Part shown: one piece after another, positions 1 through 6,621 of the stretch
Numbering within the stretch: position 1 is the stretch's first letter
Layout of the letters: every line of letters begins with the position of its first letter
NCBI GenBank assembly: GCA_006247105.1
Contig: VDLU01000050.1
Span: 1-10,997, forward strand
DNA: 10,997 bases
Direction: 5' to 3'
Origin: Giardia muris
Lineage: Eukaryota; Fornicata; Diplomonadida; Hexamitidae
Program-made: the position numbers and the translations under genes
The notes under the pieces: generated by a model
Told to the model about the DNA's origin: nothing
Database searches by the model: none
What the model saw: the letters and a program-made list of their open reading frames with translations, nothing else

Positions 1-567
1 CGGAGGGGTACCACCAGACGTGGAGTCTGCGGCTCAATTTGACTCAACGCGAACCCTTACCAGGCCCAGACGTACGGAGGATCGACGGTTGAGAGGACCT
101 TCGTGATCGTACGAGTGGTGGTGCATGGCCGTTCACAGCCCGTGGCTTGAGCCGTCTGCTTGACTGCGACAACGAGCGAGACCCTAACCTGGATGGGACC
201 GCCAATGGTGAATTGGAGGAAGGTGGGCGATAACAGGTCTGTGATGCCCTTAGACGCCCTGGGCTGCACGCGTACTACACTGTGGGGATGAAACCACGTC
301 GAGTTGTGAAGCTTGATGAGATCAAACCCCCACGTGGTTGGGATCGTGGACTGGAACGTCCTCGTGAACCTGGAATGTCTAGTAGGCGTAGGTCATCAAT
401 CTACGCGGATACGTCCCTGCCCCTTGTACACACCGCCCGTCGCTCCTACCGACTGGGTCTTCTGGCGAGCTCCTGGGAGGGATGAACCGAACAGGGACGA
501 ACCGCGAGGCTTGGAGGAAGGAGAAGTCGTAACAAGGTATCCGTAGGTGAACCTGCGGATGGATCCA
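1..567 (+). rRNA. Small-subunit (16S-like/18S) rRNA, 3' part, first rDNA unit
   Basis: This is the 3' third of a eukaryotic small-subunit rRNA; the window opens inside the gene, at the point matching 7640 in the complete copy. Visible landmarks are the universal ACGGAGGGGTACCACCAG-type segment at the very start (lacking its first base), GCGGCTCAATTTGACTCAACG at about 29-49, the TTGTACACACCGCCCGTCGC block at about 424-443, and the terminal GTAACAAGGTATCCGTAGGTG followed by AACCTGCGGATGGATCC. The 3' end is set by analogy with the eukaryotic end GCGGAAGGATCATTA, so it is good to a few bases. Relative to the second copy it lacks single bases near 54, 228 and 407. All three sites look more canonical in the other copy, so sequence error near the contig end is likely. 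Open frames here, on either strand, are shadows of the rRNA. Confidence 0.97.
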
Positions 568-599
568 TCGAGAGGGAAGGTACGAGGATGAAGGCAATG
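568..599 (+). other. ITS1: Internal transcribed spacer 1 (first unit)
   Basis: A short purine-rich spacer lies between the SSU 3' end and the 5.8S rRNA. At about 32 nt it is very short for a eukaryote, in keeping with the compact spacers of Giardia. Its 3' border is uncertain by several bases because the mature 5.8S 5' end cannot be read from sequence alone. The copy at 8210-8241 appears identical. Confidence 0.8.
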
Positions 600-725
600 A
601 GATGACGCGACCCGGTGGATGCCTTGGCTCGGGGGACGATGAAGGACGTGGCTGACGACGATACTCGATGTGGTCCAAGCACGTGACATCGATCTTCGAA
701 TGGATCATCGGGGTGGTGGGGTGAT
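600..725 (+). rRNA. 5.8S rRNA (first unit)
   Basis: This is a separate 5.8S rRNA, the eukaryotic hallmark that corresponds to the 5' end of bacterial 23S. The family core is recognisable: CGGTGGAT, then TTGGCTCG, CGATGAAGGACGTGGCTGACG, GTGACATCGATCTTCGAA and ATGGATCATC. Two pairings with the downstream LSU support the call. ACCCG at 610-614 is complementary to CGGGT at 802-806. The 3' segment 706-725 is almost fully complementary to the LSU 5' end at 776-794. At about 125 nt it is shorter than the roughly 155-160 nt of most eukaryotes, as expected for a diplomonad. Ends are approximate. Confidence 0.93.
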
Positions 726-774
726 CTACGAACTGGGTTGTTTCGAGGGGTTGAACGATGGGGAATGAGATGAG
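726..774 (+). other. ITS2: Internal transcribed spacer 2 (first unit)
   Basis: About 49 nt lie between the two arms of the 5.8S-LSU base-paired helix (706-725 with 776-794), so the spacer forms the loop closed by that helix before processing. It contains a TTT at about 741-743 that is TT in the second unit, the only difference between the two ITS2 copies. It is far shorter than a typical eukaryotic ITS2 and has no room for the usual four-helix fold. Confidence 0.8.
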
Positions 775-2505
775 GATCCCCCCCCACTCCGATGAAGATG
801 ACGGGTGGAACTTAAGCATATCAGTACGCCCAGGAGAAGACACCAACCGGGATTCCTTGATTAGCGGCGAGCGATCCAGGAGTAGTCCGACCTCGAAGCG
901 ATGAGCGTTGTGAGGACTGGGGGGATGTCCTAAACCCGAAGATGGGTTGAAACCCACACCAAGGAGGGTGCCAGTCCCGTAGGGATGGACACAACCCCAA
1001 CGACGAGTACCTCTGCTTGAGAGTGTAGAGGGAAGAGGAGGTGGTACCCTTCTAAGGCTAAATACCGCCCCGAGACCGATAGAGGACCAAGTAGTGCGAA
1101 CGAAAGGTGAGAAGGATGCCGACCCAGGCACGTCAAAAGACCCTGAACCCGGGAGGCGACTCCCGACCTGTCGATGATCGATTGGTCGGGCCCGTCTCGA
1201 AACACGGACCGAGGAGTTAGGACCGATCGCGAGTCATGTGGCAAAGGGAAGTCAAGACTTCAAGGGGCCCCTTACAAGGGCAGAGCGATCGGTCCTAGAC
1301 CCGAAAGGTGGTGATCTACACTTGACCAGGGTGAAGCCAGACGAAAGCCTGGTGGAGGCCCATCCCGGTGCTGACGTGCAAATCGCTCGGTCGAGTTGAG
1401 TGTAGGGGCGAAAGACTCATCGAACCACCTGGTAGCTGGTTACCTCCGAAATGTCTCCCAGGATAGCCGACATCATGAACAGCTGCCCTAGGTAAGGCCA
1501 CGATCGGTGGGAGTAGGGAGGTCACTCCTTATCCACCCCTCGAACCATGAACAAGGGTGGAGCGGGGCCAACTTGTGTGGGCCCCCTCAACAGTGTTGAT
1601 GTCGAGTGGGCCTCTCCTGGTAAGCAGGACGGGCAAGACGGGATGAACCGACAGTCGGGGGAAGGTGTGGAAGTGTATGCTCGATCAAACGGTGTCCGTC
1701 GATCGTGACAGCTGGAAGGTGGCCTTAACAGTAGGAAGCCTCTAAGGAGTGTGTAACAACCCACCAGCCGAATCGAGGGGCCCGGAAAATGGAACACGCC
1801 GAAGCATACGATCGGAACCCGACCGAGATGTGTCTCGGGTAGGAGGTCGTCATGATCGAGTCGAAGCCATGGGGTGACACGTGGTGGATCGAGTCATGAT
1901 TGCTGATCTCGGTAGTAGTAGCCATTACTCCATCTGGAGGCCTGACGTGGAGATGGGTTCCGTATCCCTGTCGATCAGATACGGGTGACACGATCCTAAG
2001 TCCGATGGTGTACGCCGTACCATGGGGTCATCCTCACAGGACGATAGGGCTGACCGGTTAACATCCCGGTGGTATGATGGGGTCTTGGTGACATCCTTTC
2101 ACAACGGTACATGAACGAAGCACATGGTGGGAGTCATCCCGTCCTACCCCAGTCCCCCCATGGCCAGTAGTACTTCAGGTCGTGCATGGCCATGATGGAT
2201 CACATGTCCCTTCGGTCATCCATGAAACCCGTTGTGTCCCCCCCCATCCTGATCGTACCAAACCGCAACAGGACTCCAAGGTGATCAGCCTCTAGGCGGG
2301 AGAGACCATGACTCAGGGAAGTCGGCAAACTAGCTCCGTAACCTCGGGAGAAGGAGTGGCTCTGATCGATCAGAACCGGCACGGACCGAGGGATCCCGAC
2401 TGTCTACTAACAACATAGCGTCGTGCCAGTCGTCATGGATGCGTACACGACGTGATTTCTGCCCAGTGCCATGACCGTCACCATGAAGAGGTTCATCCAA
2501 GCCCT

Positions 2506-2520
<15 letters not shown>

Positions 2521-2550
<30 letters not shown>
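2521..2550 (+). other. Intact universal LSU site targeted by R2 elements and group I homing endonucleases (first unit)
   Basis: This stretch contains TAACTATGACTCTCTTAAGG followed by TAGCCAAATG. It is the conserved LSU segment in which R2-type retrotransposons and several homing endonucleases of the I-PpoI type insert or cut in other eukaryotes. The site is uninterrupted here and in the second unit (10160-10189). It is annotated as an empty site; nothing indicates that such elements exist in this genome. Confidence 0.75.
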
Positions 2551-2557
<7 letters not shown>

Positions 2558-3002
2558 GGGTAATTTCCGACGTGCATGAATGGATCAACGAGGATCCCAC
2601 TGTCCCAAGTCATGCCTCCGTGAACCTACAGACCCGGGAACGGGCGGGTGTTGGTCGGCGGGGCAAGAAGACCCTTTTGAGCTTGACTCCAATCCGATCC
2701 TGGGGGATGGGATCATCGGTGCAGCATACAGGGGAGGCCGCTTCCATGAGATACCCTGACGTTGTTCACCATCCCACTCACCGACTTACATCGGCACACG
2801 GTCGGATGGGGAGTTTGGCTGGGGCGGCGCGCCTGCTAGATCACACCGCAGGCGTCCTATGGTAAGCTCAGTGAGGTCGGAAACCTCACGTGGAGCATAA
2901 GGGCATAAGCTTACTTGACTAGTACCCCCTGTCCCGGTACTTGCCGTGAAAGCGTGGCCTAACGATCCTTCAACCGCTCCGGTAATCCGAGCGTGGAGGT
3001 GA

Positions 3003-3046
<44 letters not shown>

Positions 3047-3048
3047 CC

Positions 3049-3092
<44 letters not shown>

Positions 3093-3142
3093 CCGTCCGC
3101 ATGCATCGGTGCGGAAGCGTCGGATTGTTCACCCGTCTAAGG

Positions 3143-3186
<44 letters not shown>

Positions 3187-3377
3187 TCCTACCGACCATC
3201 TCCATGCGTCCAGTACGTCGGGTCAGTACGAGAGGAACACCCGTCGCGAGCCTCCGATCTCCCGGTTGTTTGACTTGACAGTGCCGGTCTGTCGCGCTCG
3301 GGGGACTAGCACTGAACGCCTCTAAGTGTCCATCCCACCTACTCGCATGGGTTGAGGGGCTTCCCCTCGATTCGCCC

Positions 3378-3394
3378 GGGTTGACGACCCTTTT
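3378..3394 (+). terminator. Possible hairpin plus T-tract near the LSU 3' end
   Basis: GGGT at 3378-3381 and ACCC at 3387-3390 can pair around a 5-nt loop, followed directly by TTTT (3391-3394). Just upstream, GAGGGG and CCCCTC (about 3354-3368) form another strong hairpin. These could mark the LSU 3' processing or termination zone, or they may simply be terminal helices of the LSU. Eukaryotic Pol I termination does not normally depend on an intrinsic hairpin, so the call is weak. Confidence 0.2.
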
Positions 3395-3471
3395 CTCCGA
3401 CCTACTGTACGGCGTGGAGCTTCTTGCGACCGCCTGAGGTTTGGTTCGGGTTGGCATTCCCCCGAGCCCCC

Positions 3472-3810
3472 GAGGGTCGAAGACCTGAGGGGGTGAGGGA
3501 AGGGCCGGAACAACCCCCCCGAGGGTCGTGAGACCCGAAGGGGGGGCCGGAAGCGAGGCCCCCCGCCCCGAGGAAGACCTGAAGGGGGGTGAGGGCATCC
3601 CCCGTCATACCAGGGGGGTGGGAAGGGCTCCCCTCCGGTCGTGGGACCAGGGGGGTGAGGGCCCCCGGTCGTAAGGGGGCATCCCCGAGGGGTGAGACTT
3701 GAGGCGCCGAGGGTCATACCAGGGGGGGTGAGGGCCCCAAGGGGGGGCGTCCCCCGCCCGGATCGACCTGAAGCGAGATCAGACCCCCGTGGGTCGAAGG
3801 CCCGGGTACG
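3472..3810 (+). repeat. Degenerate G/C-rich hairpin repeats next to the LSU
   Basis: A loosely repeated module of roughly 30-60 bp combines a GAGGGTCGNNAGACC-like hairpin with a GGGGGGTGAGGGC run. Recognisable starts are near 3472, 3521, 3570, 3604, 3636, 3666, 3709 and 3790. Several contain perfect short hairpins, such as GGGTC-GTGA-GACCC near 3523-3536 and GGTC-GTGG-GACC near 3637-3648. Spacing is irregular, so this is a decayed repeat family. It could affect termination or pausing downstream of the LSU, which is inference. Confidence 0.55.
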
Positions 3811-5022
3811 GGGGCCTACAGAAGGATACCAGATTTGGAACGGTTACAGTGGATTTTGGATCCGGACTCGAGATCAAAAGACCGGAGGGGCGAGGGCGGG
3901 TCCGCGGGTCCCTCGAACGGGGGGTCGTACAGGGGTCCCCCGTGGGCCCACGGCCGTCCCCCTGGGCACGGAACGGATCGGGGGTCCATGCCCTGGCCCG
4001 GGAGTCCACATGGGTCCTCACGGGGGCCTTCCCTCCAGGGGTCATTCGAGGTGTCCCCGGGGGTCCCCTGGGTCCATGGGGCCCTTGAAGTCCTTCAAGA
4101 TGAACGGGGACGGGGGGCCCGGTCCCTCACGGGGTGGGCCCTCACACGGGGGGGCTCATGGCTCCATCGGGGACTGGGGTCCGACCCCCCGCCCTCCTTC
4201 GAGGGATCCGGGTCATCGGACCATGTGGTCATATGGATGGGCCTTCGGGGGGTCACGGTCCCCTCGGGGGTGGGTCATCGAATGGGATGGGGGACTATCT
4301 TCCCCCCTTCCATAGCCCGTGGGGTCCCCTCGAGTCCTCCATGAACGGGGTCACATGGGGCCTTCAGAGGGTCTCCTGGGCCCGGGCCGAACAGGGGATT
4401 CCCGTGGGGTCCGACTCCCCCTTGAATCTCTGGGGGTCTCGAGCGGGGACCCAGATCCACGCCCCACAGGTCCATGGACCTTCATGGGTGGGGGGGTGGT
4501 CCATCATACGGATGGGGGTTCCTTCGGTCGGGGGTCCGTCCGGTCCTCACGGGACAGGATCCAGGGGGCCTTCACGTCCCCTCATACGGGCCACATGGAC
4601 CGGGTCATCAGGGGGATCCGGGTCATCATATGGGGCCCGGGCCTCATATCCATGGACGGGGACTCCCCCACGGGGCGGGCCCCCTTCATCGATCGGGTCC
4701 CTCACGGATCCTTCAGAGGGTGAAGATCGGACACGGGCTATCATGGGACTTTCAGGCCCCCACGGGTCATCGGACGGACGATCGAACGGGCCCCCGAGGG
4801 CACGAGTAGAGGTAGTGGGTCCATGGGGCCCGGGACGACGCTCATCATTCCAGACGGGAGGGAACCCTTCCCGCTTTCTCCTTCATTCAAGTTTAGGACC
4901 GGAGGGGCGCCGAAGCGACGGGCCCCCTCAGAGGGGGACCGAAGGGGCGGCCCGAAGGGCGAGGCCACTGTGGGCACCGGCCACTGACTGGGCGTGTCTG
5001 CGTCCCCGGGCGGCCCGCGTCT
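3811..5022 (+). other. G-rich spacer block with short dispersed repeats
   Basis: Low-complexity sequence dominated by GGGGTCC, GGGTCAT, CATGGG and CCCTC words, with no gene. Exact short repeats include GGGATCCGGGTCATC at 4203-4217 and 4613-4627, and CCTTCAGAGGGT at 4361-4372 and 4710-4721. A 7-bp inverted repeat, CTTGAAG-TC-CTTCAAG, lies at 4084-4099. These suggest slippage and internal duplication rather than a regular satellite. Open frames of 100-400 codons pass through, but several overlap in different frames with the same biased composition, which argues against coding. Confidence 0.6.
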
Positions 5023-5400
5023 CCGTGTCCCTCGCATCTCTCGCATCTCCCGCGTCTCTCATCACCTCTCATCACTTATTATCGTCCCTTATCGTGTCTC
5101 GTGTCCCTTATCGTCTCTTATCATCTCTTATCGTCCCCCGTCATCTCTCATCGCTCTCATCGCGTCCCCAGCCCCCCCACTCCTCTCGTGGATCCCCCTG
5201 GCCCCTCTCATGCCCCCCCATGGATCCTCATGCCCTCTCATGCCATCTCATGGCCCCCCATGCCCCCCTGACTCCTCTTGAATCACCTCGTGGCCCCCCT
5301 CTCAGGCCTCCCCCTTCCTCCCTCAGCCCTCCCCACGCCTGCACACACTCCCCCCCATCCCTCTACCACGTCGGGGAGCCCTCTCCCACATCCGTCTGAC
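5023..5400 (+). repeat. Pyrimidine-rich tract with TCTCATCG/TCTTATCG-type and CATG-type short repeats
   Basis: The + strand becomes almost wholly C/T with scattered A and G. The first part (about 5023-5170) is an irregular short repeat built from words like CTCTCATC, CTTATCGTC and TCTTATCATC at spacings near 10-12 bp. The second part (about 5171-5400) is C-rich with CTCATGCC and CCCCCCATG words, then plain polypyrimidine. The strong switch from the G-rich + strand on both sides is the notable property. No coding role is seen. Confidence 0.7.
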
Positions 5401-5432
5401 TCGTCCCCCCAACCCCCAGGTCTCCAGATCCT

Positions 5433-5464
5433 CCTGGATTAATATTTACTAATGAAAATCCAGG
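5433..5464 (+). repeat. AT-rich island with an 8-bp inverted repeat
   Basis: CCTGGATT at 5433-5440 and AATCCAGG at 5457-5464 are perfect reverse complements separated by 16 bases composed almost only of A and T. It is the most AT-rich patch in the spacer. It could be a protein-binding site, a DNA-unwinding element or a hairpin. It has no match to a known Giardia element that I can recall. Confidence 0.6.
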
Positions 5465-5795
5465 GGAATCCCGGACAATAGAGGGTTCGATCCATCATCT
5501 CGTCCCATGGGACTCCCGTCCCCCCTGCACCCTTTCGACGGTGTTACGTGACTGTGCACGCAGTGGGAGGGCCGTGGGGGTCGTGGGGATGGCAGGAGAC
5601 TTGCATGGGGTCATCCTTGGGGACGGGTCGAGAGGGATGGAGGGGCCACCTAAGGGCCTTGTGGGGGCCTATGAGCGATCTTTGGGGGGTCGGGAGGCTC
5701 CCGGGACGCTCCTGGGCCGGGGACGGGTCGAGGCCTGGTGGGCCATTTTTTGAAACTCGACTTCGGACACCAACTTACACCTAAAATCGAGCAGA
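5465..5795 (+). other. Spacer segment between the AT island and the first promoter-like copy
   Basis: No gene seen. It includes a perfect 12-bp palindrome GTCCCATGGGAC (5502-5513), then a G-rich block to about 5740. It ends in a less GC-rich stretch (about 5744-5795) with the T6 tract and a CTCGA/TCGAG inverted pair. The GGTTCGATCC at 5484-5493 resembles a tRNA T-arm or B box but has no tRNA around it. Confidence 0.5.
5746..5751 (+). terminator. T6 tract upstream of the first promoter-like copy (possible terminator)
   Basis: The longest T run noticed in the spacer (CCATTTTTTG) sits about 45 bp before the first 43-bp promoter-like copy. In other eukaryotes Pol I terminators are T-rich and can lie just upstream of a promoter. 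Here it is a position-based guess with no supporting motif. Confidence 0.2.
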
Positions 5796-5838
5796 AAGTG
5801 CACGAAAGATGGAGGCCGACTTTCGGCTACTATAGGGG
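5796..5838 (+). promoter_or_regulatory. Promoter-like element copy A (putative spacer promoter)
   Basis: The first of three copies of a 43-bp element running from AAGTGCACGAAAGATGG through a GCCGA-CTT-TCGGC hairpin to CTACTATAGGGG. It matches copy B at 39 of 43 positions and copy C at 38 of 43. Similarity to B continues downstream as a GGAGG/GGCCGGGCCC-like stretch. Because copy C lies just upstream of the SSU, this copy is inferred to be a duplicated (spacer) promoter. Function is not shown by sequence alone. Confidence 0.5.
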
Positions 5839-5932
5839 AAGGAGGAAGGCCGGGCCCCGGGGGACGGGGGACGAAGTGCTGCCGCGGGGCGGGGAGGAGA
5901 AGGATCGGAGGGGTCACCTGGGGACCCTCAAT

Positions 5933-5975
5933 AAGTGGACGAAAGGTGGAGGCCGACTTTCCGCTACTGTAGGGG
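5933..5975 (+). promoter_or_regulatory. Promoter-like element copy B (putative spacer promoter)
   Basis: The second copy begins 137 bp after copy A. It has TCCGC in place of TCGGC, which breaks the short hairpin, and CTGTAGGGG in place of CTATAGGGG, so it may be the weaker or decaying copy. Upstream, 5871-5932 (starting ACGAAGTGC and ending CAATA) aligns with 6550-6621 before copy C. The B-C duplication therefore covers about 105-115 bp rather than only the core. It directly precedes the tandem array. Confidence 0.5.
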
Positions 5976-6020
5976 CCAGGAGGCCGGGGCCCGGGGGCCC
6001 GAAGGGGCGAGGCCGGCCGA

Positions 6021-6503
6021 GGGCCCGCCCCCCCTCAAATCGGACGGGGGGAGGGGCGAGAGGCCCCCAAATCGGACGGGGAGGAGGGCTCCAGGGCCCG
6101 CCCCCCCTCAAATCGAACGGGGGGAGGGGCGAGAGGCCCCCAAATCGGACGGGGAGGAGGGCTCCAGGGCCCGCCCCCCTCAAATCGAACGGGGGGAGGG
6201 GCGAGAGGCCCCCAAATCGGACGGGGAGGAGGGCTCCAGGGCCCGCCCCCCTCAAATCGAACGGGGGGAGGGGCGAGAGGCCCCCAAATCGGACGGGGAG
6301 GAGGGCTCCAGGGCCCGCCCCCCTCAAATCGAACGGGAGGGGCGAGAGGCCCCCAAATCGGACGGGGAGGAGGGCTCCAGGGCCCGCCCCCCAAATCGAA
6401 CGGGGCGAGAGGCCCCCTCCAGGAAATCGTCGGACGGGGAGGAGGGCTCTCAAATCGAACGGGGGAGGGGCGAGAGGCCCCCAAATCGGACGGGGAGGAG
6501 GCC
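6021..6503 (+). repeat. Tandem array of ~72-bp units with paired AAATCGRACGGGG boxes
   Basis: About seven head-to-tail units start at GGGCCCG near 6021, 6094, 6167, 6239, 6311 and 6380, with periods 73, 73, 72, 72 and 69, then a degenerate last unit. Each full unit contains two related half-repeats: CTCAAATCGAACGGGGGGAG, then GGGCGAGAGGCCC; and CCAAATCGGACGGGGAGGAG, then GGCTCCAGG. This gives about 14 AAATCG boxes in all. The end units are the most diverged and the central ones nearly identical, typical of unequal exchange. A short pyrimidine tract (about 6501-6545) closes the array. Its place between duplicated promoter-like elements suggests an enhancer or spacing role, by analogy with animal rDNA spacers. 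Confidence 0.9.
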
Positions 6504-6621
6504 CCCTCCCCCCTCGGTCTTCCTCCCTCCCCCCCTCGCCCGGTCCTGAACGAAGTGCCGTCGCAGGGAGGGGAGTGAGCTGGGGAAGAAGGACCACAAC
6601 CCCCACCTAGAGACCTTCAAT

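Larger units (their letters stand above)
775..3400 (+). rRNA. Large-subunit (23S-like/28S) rRNA, complete, first unit
   Basis: Complete LSU rRNA. Landmarks in order are: the 5' segment pairing with 5.8S (776-794); ACTTAAGCATATCAGTACG then ACCAACCGGGATTCC (about 810-855); CTAAGGCTAAATACCGC (about 1053-1069); GGTAGCTGGTTACCTCCGAA (about 1431-1450); the universal segment around CTCTTAAGGTAGCCAAATG (2532-2550); AAGAAGACCC then TTGAGCTTGACTCC; the peptidyl-transferase segment from GAAAAGTTACCACAGGGATA (about 3005); and the sarcin-ricin loop AGTACGAGAGGAAC (3225-3238). CTGAACGCCTCTAAGTGTC (about 3312-3330) marks the start of the terminal domain. The mature 3' end is not readable and could lie anywhere from about 3340 to 3460. 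At roughly 2.6 kb it is shorter than bacterial 23S, showing loss of expansion segments as in Giardia. No intron or insertion was seen. Confidence 0.96.

Noticed and set aside
379..1131. 250-codon open frame on the - strand, and similar antisense frames over the rRNA genes (also repeated in the second unit)
   Set aside because: It covers conserved SSU, 5.8S and LSU sequence in antisense. The conservation is explained by the rRNA, the frames are changed by small indels between copies, and no protein family is recognisable.
2548..2865. 105-codon open frame on the + strand, repeated at 10187-10504
   Set aside because: It lies within the most conserved LSU domain. The duplication is simply the second rRNA gene.
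4134..5399. 421-codon open frame on the + strand across the spacer
   Set aside because: Low-complexity G/S/P/R translation, passing from G-rich block into polypyrimidine tract without change in reading constraint. Overlapping frames are equally open. The length follows from GC-rich, stop-poor sequence.
5484..5493. GGTTCGATCC resembling a tRNA T-arm/B box
   Set aside because: No A box, acceptor pairing or anticodon arm can be built from the surrounding 80 bases. A 10-bp match can arise by chance.
5828..5838. CTACTATAGGG resembling the end of a T7 phage promoter
   Set aside because: Only the last ten or so bases agree; the upstream recognition part is absent. The context is eukaryotic rDNA, so the match is coincidental.
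6021..6503. CRISPR-like repeat/spacer pattern
   Set aside because: The repeats are contiguous 72-bp tandem units without unique spacers, in a eukaryotic rDNA spacer.
5738..6610. Long repetitive open frames on both strands across the tandem array (290 and 230 codons)
   Set aside because: The unit periods are 73, 73, 72, 72 and 69 bp, so the frame is not consistently preserved between units. The open state on both strands is a composition effect, and repeats in DNA explain the repeated peptides.
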